Of a stretch of 64,000 nucleotides of DNA, positions 18,320 through 27,643 are shown one piece after another. Each line of letters starts with the position of its first letter. Position 1 is the first letter of the stretch. Position numbers and translations under genes: made by a program. The notes under the pieces are model-generated. The model searched no databases and was not told where the DNA came from. It was given only the letters and a program-made list of their open reading frames with translations. Source of the DNA: Clostridiales bacterium (GTDB taxonomy: Bacteria; Bacillota; Clostridia; Saccharofermentanales; Saccharofermentanaceae); contig JAFWDK010000003.1 of assembly GCA_017513085.1 (NCBI GenBank), forward strand, positions 1 through 64,000, in the 5' to 3' direction.

Positions 18320-19351
18320 TTATCCGATCAGTTCCGCAATATCGTAGATCAGGCGGACGGTCTTATTCCAGCCGAGGCACGGATCCGTGATCGACTTTCC
18401 GTAAACACCGCCACCGACTTTCTGACAGCCGTCTTCGATATAGCTCTCCACCATGAATCCCTTAACCAGATTTTTCACCTCCGGGCTGAGTTTCATGGAA
18501 TTCAGTACTTCTTTAATAATTCGCGGCTGCGCGAACGGATTCTTATTTGAATTAGCATGATTCGTGTCGATGATGACCGCCGGATTCATGAGGTTTCTTT
18601 CTTCGTACTGCTCACTTAAGCGGATCAGATCTTCGAAGTGGTAATTCGGCTGCGATTCACCATGCTTATTCGTATAGCCACGCAGGATCGCATGCGCATG
18701 CGGATTTCCATGCGAGTGGATCTCCCAGCCGCGATAGATAAACGTATGAGGATGGGACGCCGCCAGGATCGCATTCAGCATAACGGCGTAGTCACCACTG
18801 GTCGGGTTCTTCATGCCGACAGGAGATGCGATCGCGCTGGCCGTCAGTCTGTGCTGCTGGTCTTCGACGCTTCTTGCACCTACTGCAACGTAAGCGAGAA
18901 GGTCATCGAGGTAGGCATAGTTTTCCGGATAAAGCATCTCGTCGGCACAGGCAAACCCTGTCTCGGCGATGGCGCGCATGTGAAGATGGCGCGTCGCGAT
19001 GATCCCTTTTACAAGATCCGACTTCTCATTCGGGTTCGGCTGATGAAGCATGCCCTTATAGCCCTCGCCTGTAGTTCTCGGCTTGTTGGTATAAATTCGC
19101 GGAACGATGATGATGTTGTCCCGTACTTCCTCCTGGATCGGAGAAAGTCTCGAAATATAGTCCACAACGCTGTCTTCGTTGTCGGCAGAACACGGACCGA
19201 TGATCAGGACCAGCTTATTGCTCATACCCTCCAGCACCTGCTCGATCTCATGTTTAGAGTTTTCCACCGCTCTCTCCATCTCAGAAGTCAGCGGGCACAT
19301 CTCCTTCACTTCCTCCGGAAGCGCCAGTTCTTTTATAAAATCCGCATTCAT
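18320..19351 (-). CDS. aroF: 3-deoxy-7-phosphoheptulonate (DAHP) synthase, type I
   Basis: The 343-residue enzyme joins phosphoenolpyruvate and erythrose 4-phosphate in the first step of the shikimate pathway. Motifs of the AroF/G/H group are visible: IGPCSADN, PRIYTNKPRTT, the metal-site Cys and His residues in GFACADE and WEIHSHGNPHAH, and DTNHANSNK. The symbol marks the class; the feedback specificity (Phe, Tyr or Trp) cannot be read. It overlaps pheA by four bases, so the entry enzyme and a phenylalanine-branch enzyme are co-translated. Confidence 0.92.
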   Translation of the reverse strand: MNADFIKELALPEEVKEMCPLTSEMERAVENSKHEIEQVLEGMSNKLVLIIGPCSADNEDSVVDYISRLSPIQEEVRDNIIIVPRIYTNKPRTTGEGYKGMLHQPNPNEKSDLVKGIIATRHLHMRAIAETGFACADEMLYPENYAYLDDLLAYVAVGARSVEDQQHRLTASAIASPVGMKNPTSGDYAVMLNAILAASHPHTFIYRGWEIHSHGNPHAHAILRGYTNKHGESQPNYHFEDLIRLSEQYEERNLMNPAVIIDTNHANSNKNPFAQPRIIKEVLNSMKLSPEVKNLVKGFMVESYIEDGCQKVGGGVYGKSITDPCLGWNKTVRLIYDIAELIG

Positions 19352-20214
19352 GCTTTATTCTCCTTCTCAGCAGGTTCCCCGATCCGGATATCCGGCGAAT
19401 AGGTTCCGACCACTTTGATCTTCTCACAGGCTGTCTTGAGCTGTTCCAGCATCCGCCAGCCTTCTTCCGTATCAAGGTGTCCTTCGATCTCCGTGTAAAA
19501 ATAGTACTGCCAGTTCTCATCTTTGACCGGCCGGCTTCGGATGACACGCATATTGTAATTATGTTTTCCGATAATCGAGATCGCACGAGCCAGCGCCCCC
19601 GCAAAATCCCGGATCGTAAAGATCAGGATCGTGTTTTTCAAAGGCTGCATCGTCCCGGTCGTTTCCGGCTTCACAAAGACCGCAAAACGCGTGACATTCT
19701 GCGAACTCTCATTGATGTTCTCTTCAATGACCGAGAGACCGTAAAGCTTGCCTGCACTCCGGCTTCCGATCGCCGCTACGGTGATATCGCCCTTGTCCGC
19801 AACTTCCTTCGCCGCACGGGCCGTGTTCTCGTAAGGGATCACATTGTAACCGTATCTGGCGATATGCTCGCCGCATTGTTCCAACGCCTGTGGATGACTC
19901 ATGACGGTCTTGATCGAATCCGTCGAACTTCCCGGCACACCAAGAAGACACTGGTTGATGGACAATTCAAACACGCCTGTGACTTTAAGGTTGCCGGAAA
20001 ACATCAGGTCCGAAACCTGACCGACTTCACCGGCATAACTGTTTTCAATGGGGAGCACACACGCATCACAGCTGCCCTGCTCCACTCTCTCGTACGCCTC
20101 ACGGAATGTCCGGCACGAGATCTTCTCCCCATCCGGAAAAATCTCTTCCGCCGCCATCGCCGCAAAAGAACCCTCGATTCCACTATATGCGATCTGCTGT
20201 TTTTCTTTCGTCAT
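19348..20214 (-). CDS. pheA: Prephenate dehydratase
   Basis: The 288-residue protein converts prephenate to phenylpyruvate. It has the catalytic domain (YSGIEGSFA, LPIENSYAGEV and a Thr in the SSQNVTRF segment) and a C-terminal ACT domain (ILIFTIRDFAGALARAI) with the ESRP-like segment IRSRPVKD, so feedback inhibition by phenylalanine is likely. No chorismate mutase domain is fused. The start at 20214 is set by homology; the Shine-Dalgarno (GAGGA) is rather far away. An upstream frame extension would run into the metY terminator. Confidence 0.92.
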   Translation of the reverse strand: MTKEKQQIAYSGIEGSFAAMAAEEIFPDGEKISCRTFREAYERVEQGSCDACVLPIENSYAGEVGQVSDLMFSGNLKVTGVFELSINQCLLGVPGSSTDSIKTVMSHPQALEQCGEHIARYGYNVIPYENTARAAKEVADKGDITVAAIGSRSAGKLYGLSVIEENINESSQNVTRFAVFVKPETTGTMQPLKNTILIFTIRDFAGALARAISIIGKHNYNMRVIRSRPVKDENWQYYFYTEIEGHLDTEEGWRMLEQLKTACEKIKVVGTYSPDIRIGEPAEKENKA

Positions 20215-20285
20215 ACCAACTCTGCATTCCTCTTTATTCTGTACGAAGCCACTCCGCAGGAACTGCGGCTTAAGTGCTTTCAAGT

Positions 20286-20325
20286 ATAAAAAATATGCGG
20301 TGTCTTTGTAAAGGACACCGCATAT
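20286..20325 (-). terminator. Terminator of metY
   Basis: Twelve-base arms ATATGCGGTGTC and GACACCGCATAT are followed by a T-run on the minus strand. It lies 44 bases after the metY stop and separates metY from pheA. Confidence 0.92.
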
Positions 20326-20368
20326 CAAAATGATGATAAAAACTTATTCAAATCGACCTTTTCTTGTC

Positions 20369-21652
20369 TTACTGAACTTTGGCGAAGCCTGCTTCGAGAT
20401 CGGCAAGGATATCGTCGATGTGCTCGGTGCCGATGGAAAGGCGGATCGTATTCGGCTTGATGCCTGCTTCCAGAAGCTCTTCTTCGGAGAGCTGGGAGTG
20501 TGTCGTGGAAGCCGGATGAATGACCAGAGACTTCACATCCGCCACATTGGCCAGCAAGGAGAACAGTTCCAGACTCTCGGTGAACTTCTTGGCCTTCTCG
20601 GCATCGCCCTTTATCTCAAATGTAAAGATCGAACCAGCGCCGTTCGGAAAGTAACGGTCGTAAAGTGCTTTTTGCGAAGGAGACGAAACAGACGGATGGT
20701 TAACATTCTCGACCTGAGGATGCTTCTTGAGGAATTCGATCACCTTCAGTGCATTTTCAACATGACGTTCTACGCGGAGAGACAAAGTCTCGAGGCCCTG
20801 CAGGAGCAGGAAGGAATTGAATGGAGAGATCGCTGCGCCCTGGTCACGAAGCAATGTCGTTCTGATCTTGATGATATAAGCGATGTTACCGACTGCTTCT
20901 GTGAATACTACGCCGTGATAGGACGGATTCGGCTTGGAAAGGCCCGGGAACTTATCGTTCTGTGCCCAGTCAAACTTACCGGAATCGACGATGACACCGC
21001 CCATTACCGTACCGTGACCGCCGATAAACTTTGTTGCCGAGTGTACAACGATGTCAGCACCGTGCTCGATCGGGCGGAGATTATAAGGTGTAGCAAATGT
21101 ATTGTCCACGATGAGCGGTACACCGTTGGCATGTGCGATCTTGGAAACAGCTTCCAGATCCAGCACATCGGAATTCGGATTGCCGAGTGTCTCGGCGAAG
21201 AACAGTTTCGTGTTCGGCTTCACTGCTTTAGCAAAATTCTCCGGATCTGCCGGATCGACGAATGTCGTCTCGACGCCCTGCTCACGGAGCGTGTGGGCCA
21301 GAAGGTTAAAGGAACCGCCGTAGATATTCTTGGATGCGACTACATGATCACCGGAAGTTGCGATATTCTGGATCGCGTAAGTGATGGCGGCAGCGCCGGA
21401 AGAAACGGCAAGAGCTCCGACACCACCTTCAAGAGCGGCAATTCTCTTCTCAAAAACATCTGATGTCGGGTTCATGAGACGTGTGTAAATGTTACCGGGT
21501 TCTGTAAGACCGAAGCGGCCGGCTGCGGTTGCAGCGTCTTTAAAGACATAAGATGTTGTGGCATAAATCGGTACTGCGCGGGAGTCCGTACCCGGATCCG
21601 GCTGTTCCTGACCTACGTGAAGTTGTAATGTTTCAAATTTATAGTTGCTCAT
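20369..21652 (-). CDS. metY: O-acetylhomoserine sulfhydrylase
   Basis: The 427-residue PLP enzyme belongs to the Cys/Met metabolism family. The lysine that binds PLP is in SATKFIGGHG, and the substrate-phosphate and ring-contact motifs SSGAAAITYA, YTRLMNPT and DNTFATP are present. The length and the start ETLQLHVGQ fit O-acetylhomoserine aminocarboxypropyltransferase, which makes homocysteine from sulfide, rather than the shorter cystathionine enzymes. It is a single-gene unit with its own promoter, a 250-base leader and a terminator. The leader holds a 36-codon reading frame ending in Cys-Arg-Cys. Confidence 0.94.
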   Translation of the reverse strand: MSNYKFETLQLHVGQEQPDPGTDSRAVPIYATTSYVFKDAATAAGRFGLTEPGNIYTRLMNPTSDVFEKRIAALEGGVGALAVSSGAAAITYAIQNIATSGDHVVASKNIYGGSFNLLAHTLREQGVETTFVDPADPENFAKAVKPNTKLFFAETLGNPNSDVLDLEAVSKIAHANGVPLIVDNTFATPYNLRPIEHGADIVVHSATKFIGGHGTVMGGVIVDSGKFDWAQNDKFPGLSKPNPSYHGVVFTEAVGNIAYIIKIRTTLLRDQGAAISPFNSFLLLQGLETLSLRVERHVENALKVIEFLKKHPQVENVNHPSVSSPSQKALYDRYFPNGAGSIFTFEIKGDAEKAKKFTESLELFSLLANVADVKSLVIHPASTTHSQLSEEELLEAGIKPNTIRLSIGTEHIDDILADLEAGFAKVQ

Positions 21653-21748
21653 ATTTAAATCTCCTTTTCGAATCGAATCTGTTGTTATGTTTTTGCATTT
21701 GTTTGAACTGATTTTCTGATGAATAATCTTTCATCAATCTTTTGTGCA

Positions 21749-21859
21749 TCAACATCGACACATTCGTCCGAATCGGTAATTCTGTCTGTTCAATCGGATA
21801 AGTAGATCCTTCATTTTGTTAACCTCACTTTGCAGGGTTTTGATCCAGCGGTGATCCAT
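21749..21859 (-). CDS. Possible 36-residue leader peptide upstream of metY
   Basis: In the metY leader an ATG at 21859 opens 36 codons ending in MCRC and a TGA at 21749. The sequence is basic and begins MDHRWIKTLQ. AGGG lies eight bases before the ATG. It starts about 40 bases after the predicted promoter start and ends 96 bases before metY, with a short TGATGAA/TTCATCA hairpin just after its stop. Two Cys codons and a Met codon near the end would suit cysteine- or methionine-sensing by ribosome stalling. Chance occurrence of such a short frame cannot be excluded. Confidence 0.4.
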   Translation of the reverse strand: MDHRWIKTLQSEVNKMKDLLIRLNRQNYRFGRMCRC

Positions 21860-21904
21860 TCCGCGAACCCTGTTTTTCACCCACCGCCTCGGTAGGTTGT
21901 TTGC

Positions 21905-21934
21905 ATGATACCAACAACTCACCTACTGTGTCAA
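21905..21934 (-). promoter_or_regulatory. Promoter of metY with overlapping inverted repeats
   Basis: TTGACA and TATCAT with an 18-bp spacer on the minus strand. ACCTA-N9-TAGGT flanks the -35, and a second TAGGT...AACAACCTACC inverted repeat spans the spacer and start site. Such overlap suggests repressor control, for example by an Rrf2/CymR-type regulator, but no regulator is encoded here. Confidence 0.7.
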
Positions 21935-21967
21935 TAGGTCAATAAGTGCAGGTTATAACGTCACGTA

Positions 21968-22002
21968 GAAAAACCGAAAGCGCCTCTGGCAGAGGCGCTT
22001 TC
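21968..22002 (-). terminator. Terminator of the thiamine operon
   Basis: A perfect twelve-base stem, GAAAGCGCCTCT and AGAGGCGCTTTC with a three-base loop, is followed by GGTTTTTC on the minus strand. It lies 145 bases downstream of the thiC stop. Confidence 0.88.
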
Positions 22003-22045
22003 AGATTTTCTGTTAACTTGTACGAAGCACTTTTTCGACCATCTT

Positions 22046-22061
22046 TTATAACCGGTTATAA
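22046..22061. repeat. Perfect 16-bp palindrome downstream of thiC
   Basis: TTATAACCGGTTATAA reads identically on both strands. A related GTTATAACC occurs about 100 bases away, just upstream of the metY promoter (near 21953). It may be a protein-binding site; no function is known. Confidence 0.5.
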
Positions 22062-22147
22062 GAAAGGCGTATAACCCCGACAGATGGGCGGAGGTGCAGA
22101 TGGGCGGATGTGCGGGAGCGTCATCCTTCGAACAGAGGCCCGCGTGA

Positions 22148-23452
22148 TCAGAGGATATCGATATACTCACCGGCCAGTGCTTTGTTCATGCTACGGACGG
22201 CACAGAACTTACCGCACATGGAACAGCTTTCTTCGATCTCCGGGGAGCGGTCATCACGGATACGCTTCGCTGTCTCCGGATCGATGGCGCAGTTCCACTG
22301 TTCCTCCCAGTCGAAATTTCTTCTGGCATCAGACATGCGGTCATCGATATCTCTTGCATGCGGAACTTTCTTGGCAATATCCGCTGCATGTGCGGCAATA
22401 CGCGATGCAATGATGCCCTGCTTAACATCATCCACATTCGGCAAAGCCAGATGCTCCGCAGGCGTAACATAGCACAGGAATGCCGCGCCGGCCTTTGCCG
22501 CAATGGCACCGCCGATCGCCGACGTAATATGGTCATAACCCGGAGCAATATCCGTAACAAGTGGTCCGAGAACATAAAACGGTGCTCCATTACAGATCCT
22601 CTGCTGGATCTTCATGTTCGCTTCGATCTCATCCATCGCCATATGGCCAGGTCCTTCCACCATGACCTGCACGTCTTTCTCCCATGCACGTCTGGTAAGT
22701 TCACCGAGGCGGACCAGCTCCTCGATCTGGCAAACATCGCTTGAATCCGCAAGACATCCGGGACGGCACGCGTCGCCCAAAGAGATCGTCACATCATATT
22801 CACGGCAGATCTCCAGGATCTCATCATAATACTCATAGAAAGGATTCTCCTCTCCGGTCATACACATCCATGCAAAAACAAGAGAACCGCCACGGGAAAC
22901 GATGTTCATCTTTCTTCCCACTTTCTTGATCTGCTCGATCGTTTTTCTCGTAATACCGCAATGAAGTGTGACAAAATCCACTCCGTCTTCAGCATGAAGA
23001 CGTACAACGTCGATAAAGTCTTTCGCCGTCAAAGTCGAAAGATCTCTCTGGTAATGGATCACGCTGTCATATACCGGAACCGTACCGATCATGGCGGGGC
23101 ATTCGGAAGTCAGTTTTCTTCGGAACGGCTGGGTATTTCCATGCGAGGACAGATCCATGATCGCCTCCGCGCCCATGTCCACCGCAGCCATTACTTTCTT
23201 CATTTCAATATCGTAGTCTTTACAATCCTTCGAAACGCCGAGATTCACATTGATCTTCGTTTTAAGCATCGATCCGACACCATTCGGTTCGATACAAGTG
23301 TGCAGACGATTGCAGCAGATCGCCACTTTTCCCTCGGCAACCAGGCTTCGGATCTCCTCTTCCGTTCTATATTCTTTCTGTGCGACTTTCTTCATCTCCG
23401 GAGTCACGATGCCTTTTCGCGCCGCCTCCATCTGTGTTTTATACTCTCTCAT
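22148..23452 (-). CDS. thiC: Phosphomethylpyrimidine synthase
   Basis: This radical-SAM enzyme turns aminoimidazole ribotide into HMP phosphate. At 434 residues it has the short form common in anaerobes. The C-terminal CSMCGKFC binds the 4Fe-4S cluster, and [19 protein letters not shown] and the [12 protein letters not shown] segment are conserved. ATG 23452 is chosen because GGAGG lies nine bases upstream; the ATG at 23461 abuts it. It overlaps thiD by 14 bases and is the last gene of the TPP-riboswitch operon. Confidence 0.96.
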   Translation of the reverse strand: MREYKTQMEAARKGIVTPEMKKVAQKEYRTEEEIRSLVAEGKVAICCNRLHTCIEPNGVGSMLKTKINVNLGVSKDCKDYDIEMKKVMAAVDMGAEAIMDLSSHGNTQPFRRKLTSECPAMIGTVPVYDSVIHYQRDLSTLTAKDFIDVVRLHAEDGVDFVTLHCGITRKTIEQIKKVGRKMNIVSRGGSLVFAWMCMTGEENPFYEYYDEILEICREYDVTISLGDACRPGCLADSSDVCQIEELVRLGELTRRAWEKDVQVMVEGPGHMAMDEIEANMKIQQRICNGAPFYVLGPLVTDIAPGYDHITSAIGGAIAAKAGAAFLCYVTPAEHLALPNVDDVKQGIIASRIAAHAADIAKKVPHARDIDDRMSDARRNFDWEEQWNCAIDPETAKRIRDDRSPEIEESCSMCGKFCAVRSMNKALAGEYIDIL

Positions 23453-24242
23453 TTTCCACATCCTCCCTTAATATAAAATTGTGCATGAGCGGACCACTTC
23501 CTTGTCCCAGGTCAAGGCCGACACGAAGGCAGTCCGAAATATATTTCTTCGCCCCGAGCACTGCATCGGAGAGTGCTTTTCCCTTGGCAAGATTTGCAGC
23601 GATCGCTGATGAAAGTGTGCATCCGGTTCCGTGAGTGTTCGGGTTATCGATCCGTTCGCCATGAAACCATGTCATCTTTCCTTTTTCACAAAGAAGATCG
23701 TCTGCATCGCAAATGCTGTGCCCGCCTTTTACCAGGACCGCGGCGCCAAGGCCTGCGATCTTCTTTGCGGCTTGTTCCATATCTTCTTTCGTATGTATTT
23801 CCATACCGGAAAGGATCTGTGCTTCAGGTATGTTAGGTGTGACTAACCTCGCAAACGGAAGAAGTTTTTGAACTAAAACTTCGATCGCTTTGTCGTCGAT
23901 CAGTTTACTTCCACTCGTCGCCACCATGACCGGATCCAAAACGATATTTTTCGCGTCGTAAAAGCGCAATCTTTCCGCGATCACTTCGATCAGTTCCGGC
24001 GAAGAAACCATACCGATCTTCACCGCGTCCGGAAAGATATCCGTAAACACTGAATCGATCTGTTGTTTCAGAAATTCCGGTGTAACCTCGAAGATCCCCG
24101 AAACGCCTGTCGTATTTTGTGCCGTCAACGCCGTGATCACGTTCATGGCATAAACGCCGTTCATGGTTATAGTCTTAATATCTGCCGTGACGCCTGCGCC
24201 ACCGGAACAGTCATTTCCTGCAATCGTCAGCGCTGTCTTCAT
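23439..24242 (-). CDS. thiD: Hydroxymethylpyrimidine/phosphomethylpyrimidine kinase
   Basis: The 267-residue ribokinase-family enzyme phosphorylates HMP and HMP-P. It starts with the typical [14 protein letters not shown] and keeps [11 protein letters not shown] and the ATP/anion-hole motif [13 protein letters not shown]. It overlaps thiE by four bases and thiC by 14, so translation is coupled along the operon. Confidence 0.95.
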   Translation of the reverse strand: MKTALTIAGNDCSGGAGVTADIKTITMNGVYAMNVITALTAQNTTGVSGIFEVTPEFLKQQIDSVFTDIFPDAVKIGMVSSPELIEVIAERLRFYDAKNIVLDPVMVATSGSKLIDDKAIEVLVQKLLPFARLVTPNIPEAQILSGMEIHTKEDMEQAAKKIAGLGAAVLVKGGHSICDADDLLCEKGKMTWFHGERIDNPNTHGTGCTLSSAIAANLAKGKALSDAVLGAKKYISDCLRVGLDLGQGSGPLMHNFILREDVENERV

Positions 24243-24895
24243 GCTTCCACCATCCTCTTCGTCTTCTCATAAAGATCACGCGTCGCCATAAAGATATCCT
24301 TCGCACCGAAGATAGCACTGATCACAGCGATTCCGCAGATTCCCGAACCGGCAAGTTCTGAAACATTATCTGCACTGATCCCTCCGATCGCAATGACAGG
24401 AATCGAAACCGCCTCACAGATGGCTTTCAATGTTTCACCCGTCACTTCCACCGCATCATCTTTCGACCCTGTCGGGAACACTGCTCCGACGCCAAGATAA
24501 TCCGCACCACGCTGCTCCGCCAGCACCGCCTGCTCCACCGTCTGGGCCGACACACCCAGGATCGCATTCGGTCCCAGAAGCGCTCTTACATCACCCGCTT
24601 CCATATCGCTCTGCCCGACATGCACGCCATCCGCGCCCATACGCCGCGCGATCTCCACATTATCGTTGACGACAAAAGGCACTCCCATCTTTCTGCACAG
24701 TGCAGCGATTTCTCTTGCTTCTTCTTCAAAAGCACTTTCGTCGAGGTTCTTTTCGCGTAGTTGTATGAATGTTGCGCCTCCGCAGATGGCTTGTTCGACT
24801 TGTTGGAGAAGGGTCTGCTTTCCTGTCCAGCGTCGATCGGTGACGGCATAAAGAAGAAGTGACTCTTTAAGCTTTTCTTTCTCATCGGATCTCAT
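24239..24895 (-). CDS. thiE: Thiamine-phosphate synthase
   Basis: The 218-residue TIM-barrel enzyme couples HMP-PP with thiazole phosphate. Visible motifs are YAVTDRRW, FIQLREKNLD, VNDNVEIA, GVHVGQSD and the phosphate site AIGGIS. ATG 24895 lies within the end of thiM (14-base overlap); a longer frame upstream is only the shadow of thiM. Confidence 0.95.
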   Translation of the reverse strand: MRSDEKEKLKESLLLYAVTDRRWTGKQTLLQQVEQAICGGATFIQLREKNLDESAFEEEAREIAALCRKMGVPFVVNDNVEIARRMGADGVHVGQSDMEAGDVRALLGPNAILGVSAQTVEQAVLAEQRGADYLGVGAVFPTGSKDDAVEVTGETLKAICEAVSIPVIAIGGISADNVSELAGSGICGIAVISAIFGAKDIFMATRDLYEKTKRMVEA

Positions 24896-25733
24896 ATTTT
24901 GCACCTGCTTCCAATGTCTTGCTGTCCATGTTGAAAATGGCATCAATAATGCGGTTACGGTATGTGGAGTTTCCATCTCCATCCTGCATTCTGCTCCAGC
25001 CGATCTCACCGGCAAGCCCCATCAGGCAGACCGCCGCAGCGACTGCATCCACTTTATTGTCCGGATTGGCCACCGCGTAGGCAGCGCATACAGTGGAAAG
25101 CTGACAACCGGTTCCTGTGATCCGGCTCATCTCTTTTCTACCATTACGGATCACGTAGCAGACATTCTCATCAGCAACGAGATCGATCGCGCCGGTGATT
25201 GCAATTACAGAGCCGGTCTTTGCGGCAAATGCTTTTACAAAATTGACCATATCATCCAGGTTATCTTCGGTGACCGTGTCAGCTGCATCTGCGTCCACGC
25301 CTTTCGTCGTTCCCGAACCTTTTGCCAGTGTCTTGATCTCCGAAATATTGCCACGGATCACATCCGGATGGATCTTATTCACGATCGTCTGCGCGGTAGT
25401 AGTTCGAAGTGTACTGGCGCCGGCGCCGACCGGATCGAGCAAAACCACGTGCCCCAGTTCTTTTGCACGCGCACCGGCAATCATCATAGCTTCAATCGAA
25501 CGTTCATTCAGTGTACCGATATTGATATTCAAGCCGCCGCAGATCGATGTGATCTCATAAACATCCTTTGGCTCATCCGACATGATCGGGCTGCCCCCGC
25601 ACGCGAGAAGCGCATTGGCCACATCATTGACCGTAACGTAATTCGTGATGTTGTGGATCAAGGGTGTCTTTGCATGTACAGCCTCCAGGCATTCTCCCAA
25701 GGAGCGACGTGTCTTTCCATTCATCAAACTCAT
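24882..25733 (-). CDS. thiM: Hydroxyethylthiazole kinase
   Basis: The 283-residue kinase phosphorylates the thiazole alcohol for salvage. It has PLIHNITNYVT, GGSPIMSDEP, LDPVGAGAS and the catalytic Cys loop ITGTGCQLS. AGAGGA lies before ATG 25733. It is the first gene after the TPP riboswitch. The operon has no thiG, thiS, thiF or thiH, so thiazole is either salvaged through this enzyme or made elsewhere in the genome. Confidence 0.95.
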   Translation of the reverse strand: MSLMNGKTRRSLGECLEAVHAKTPLIHNITNYVTVNDVANALLACGGSPIMSDEPKDVYEITSICGGLNINIGTLNERSIEAMMIAGARAKELGHVVLLDPVGAGASTLRTTTAQTIVNKIHPDVIRGNISEIKTLAKGSGTTKGVDADAADTVTEDNLDDMVNFVKAFAAKTGSVIAITGAIDLVADENVCYVIRNGRKEMSRITGTGCQLSTVCAAYAVANPDNKVDAVAAAVCLMGLAGEIGWSRMQDGDGNSTYRNRIIDAIFNMDSKTLEAGAKYEIR

Positions 25734-25808
25734 AAAATCCTCTTTTCCCGTCTTTCCGACGTCTCATGATCTGAAACTAAACAGGAATCTTGATTGATCA
25801 ACTAAGCA

Positions 25809-25838
25809 GCAAAAAAGCTGCCCTTGATCGGACAGCTT
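25809..25838 (-). terminator. Riboswitch-controlled terminator before thiM
   Basis: On the minus strand AAGCTGTCC...GGGCAGCTT is followed by TTTTTT, about 25 bases after the TPP aptamer and 75 bases before thiM. It is the expression platform of the riboswitch. Confidence 0.9.
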
Positions 25839-25863
25839 CTCGAAAATACCATATTTTACCAGG

Positions 25864-25952
25864 CATCCCTACGTTGGCATTATCCAAATCAGGTTATGGG
25901 TCGAAGGTGATCACCTTCCTCTCAGCCTGTAACACAAGCTCCCCTCTGTTCA
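25864..25952 (-). ncRNA. TPP riboswitch (THI element)
   Basis: On the minus strand the aptamer reads GGGGAGCT, then GGCTGAGAGGAAG, then ACCC-ATAACCTGATTTGGATAATGCC split over the conserved core, then AACGTAGGGA. These are the invariant CUGAGA and ACCUGAUCUGGAUAAUGCC-type segments of THI elements. It should terminate transcription of thiM-thiE-thiD-thiC when thiamine pyrophosphate is plentiful. Confidence 0.97.
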
Positions 25953-25964
25953 GTTTTCTGCAGG

Positions 25965-25993
25965 ATTGTAGCACAAGGGGCAACCACGCGCAA
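25965..25993 (-). promoter_or_regulatory. Promoter of the thiamine operon
   Basis: TTGCGC and TACAAT with 17 bp between them on the minus strand, placing the start just before the TPP aptamer. Confidence 0.7.
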
Positions 25994-26081
25994 GACTCTC
26001 TTCTTCCCTTTCTGACGTGGCACAGTATAATCTCATACATCAAACAATTCTTTCGTGTTTTTCGTCCGACTTTCCAACTAC

Positions 26082-26111
26082 AAAAAAGGGACTCTTTCAC
26101 CAAGAGTCCCC
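26082..26111 (-). terminator. Terminator of gltB-gltD
   Basis: Nine-base arms GGGACTCTT and AAGAGTCCC are followed by TTTTTTG on the minus strand, 24 bases after the gltD stop. Confidence 0.92.
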
Positions 26112-26134
26112 TCATCCGCATTATGCATTCAAAC

Positions 26135-27643
26135 TTACAGCACGCCGTGCCCGTTCATGAGATACCGGTCACACTCCCTCGCAGCGCCGCGGCCCTCAGT
26201 CAACGCCCAAACGACGAGCGACTGCCCACGCCGCATATCGCCGGCTGCGAAGACACCTTCTACAGAAGTGCAGAACTTGCCGAACTCCGCGGCAACATTG
26301 CTTCTCCCGTCACGCTCCAGTCCAAGCGCGCTTGGCAAAGTATCTTCCGGTCCTAAAAAGCCCATCGCCAGGATGACCAGATCCGCATCGATCGTTCTTC
26401 TCGTCGCCTCGATCGGAACCGGCGACATACGCCCTGTCGCAGGATCTTTTTCCCAGGAAACCTGCACGACCTGAAGCTTTTTCACATTACCTTTTGCATC
26501 ACCGATAAACTTCTCGGTCGACATGAAATACTGACGCGGATCATCTCCATATACAAAAGCAACTTCCTCCTGTCCGTAATCCGTCTTCTTCACGAACGGA
26601 TACTCCGGCCACGGGTTGTTCGCTGCACGCGTCTGCGGAAGCGGTCCCATGATCTCCAGCTGCGTCACACTCTTGGCGCCTTGACGCACTGCCGTCGCAG
26701 AACAGTCGGTACCGGTATCGCCACCGCCGATGATCACGACATGCTTACCCTTTGCAGAAATCGCAAGATCCGGCGCCGGCCCTTCCTTATCGAAATGATC
26801 CTTTGCGAAAAGCGCCTGGGTGTTTGTCCGCAAGTAATCCACGGCAAAGTGGATGCCTTTAAGTTCTCGCCCTTCCACGACCAGATTACGTGGTTTGGTC
26901 GCGCCACAGCAGAGGACTACGGCATCAAAACTGCTACGGATCTCTTCAATGGTAATATCGTGACCGACCTCCACGCCGCACTTAAAAGTGACGCCTTCTT
27001 CTTCCATGAGTTTCACTCGGCGGAGAATGACCTGTTTATCCAGTTTCATATTCGGAATACCATACATAAGAAGTCCACCCGGACGGTCAGCACGTTCAAA
27101 CACTGTAACCAGATGTCCCGCGTGGTTGAGCTGATCCGCACAGGAAAGACCGGACGGACCGGACCCGATCACGGCTACTTTTTTACCGGTACGGCTCTTC
27201 GGCCGATTCGGTTTCATGGCGCCGCTTTTCCAGGCTGTTTCCGACAGGAACCATTCGTTATTTCTTACCGACGTCGAAGCAAAATTATGCCCACAAGTAC
27301 AAGCACCTTCGCAAAGCGCCGGGCAAACACGGCCGGTGAATTCAGGAAATCCGTTGGTCTTACGTAGTCTTTTGTATGCGTCTTCAAAACGTCCGTGATA
27401 CAAAAGATCGTTAAATTCCGGGATCAGATTGGAAAGCGGGCATCCTGTTGCACCACGTCCCAGGAACATACCTGTCTGGCAAAAAGGCACGCCACAGTCC
27501 ATACAGCGTGCGCCCTGTGTAATGGCGTCTTCTTCGCTCTGGTAGATCTGATGTACTTCGCGGTAATCACGAACGCGGTCTTTGATTTCACGATCCGGTC
27601 CGATTGCTCTTTCGTATTCCAGAAACCCCGTATTCTTACCCAT
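26135..27643 (-). CDS. gltD: Glutamate synthase small subunit
   Basis: The 502-residue flavoprotein passes electrons from NADPH to the large subunit. The N-terminal Cys-rich region ([18 protein letters not shown]) holds 4Fe-4S clusters; [11 protein letters not shown] binds FAD and GGGDTGTDC binds NADPH; the closing [13 protein letters not shown] is the second FAD contact. It overlaps gltB by eight bases, so the two subunits are co-translated. Confidence 0.96.
   Translation of the reverse strand: MGKNTGFLEYERAIGPDREIKDRVRDYREVHQIYQSEEDAITQGARCMDCGVPFCQTGMFLGRGATGCPLSNLIPEFNDLLYHGRFEDAYKRLRKTNGFPEFTGRVCPALCEGACTCGHNFASTSVRNNEWFLSETAWKSGAMKPNRPKSRTGKKVAVIGSGPSGLSCADQLNHAGHLVTVFERADRPGGLLMYGIPNMKLDKQVILRRVKLMEEEGVTFKCGVEVGHDITIEEIRSSFDAVVLCCGATKPRNLVVEGRELKGIHFAVDYLRTNTQALFAKDHFDKEGPAPDLAISAKGKHVVIIGGGDTGTDCSATAVRQGAKSVTQLEIMGPLPQTRAANNPWPEYPFVKKTDYGQEEVAFVYGDDPRQYFMSTEKFIGDAKGNVKKLQVVQVSWEKDPATGRMSPVPIEATRRTIDADLVILAMGFLGPEDTLPSALGLERDGRSNVAAEFGKFCTSVEGVFAAGDMRRGQSLVVWALTEGRGAARECDRYLMNGHGVL

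Noticed and set aside
21653..21904. SAM (S-box) riboswitch before metY
   Set aside because: The conserved S-box segments (such as the GAGGGA and CAACC core pairs) are not found in the leader.
21961..22170. 69-codon minus-strand frame after thiC
   Set aside because: It runs through the thiC 3' region and the terminator hairpin and has no similarity or ribosome site.
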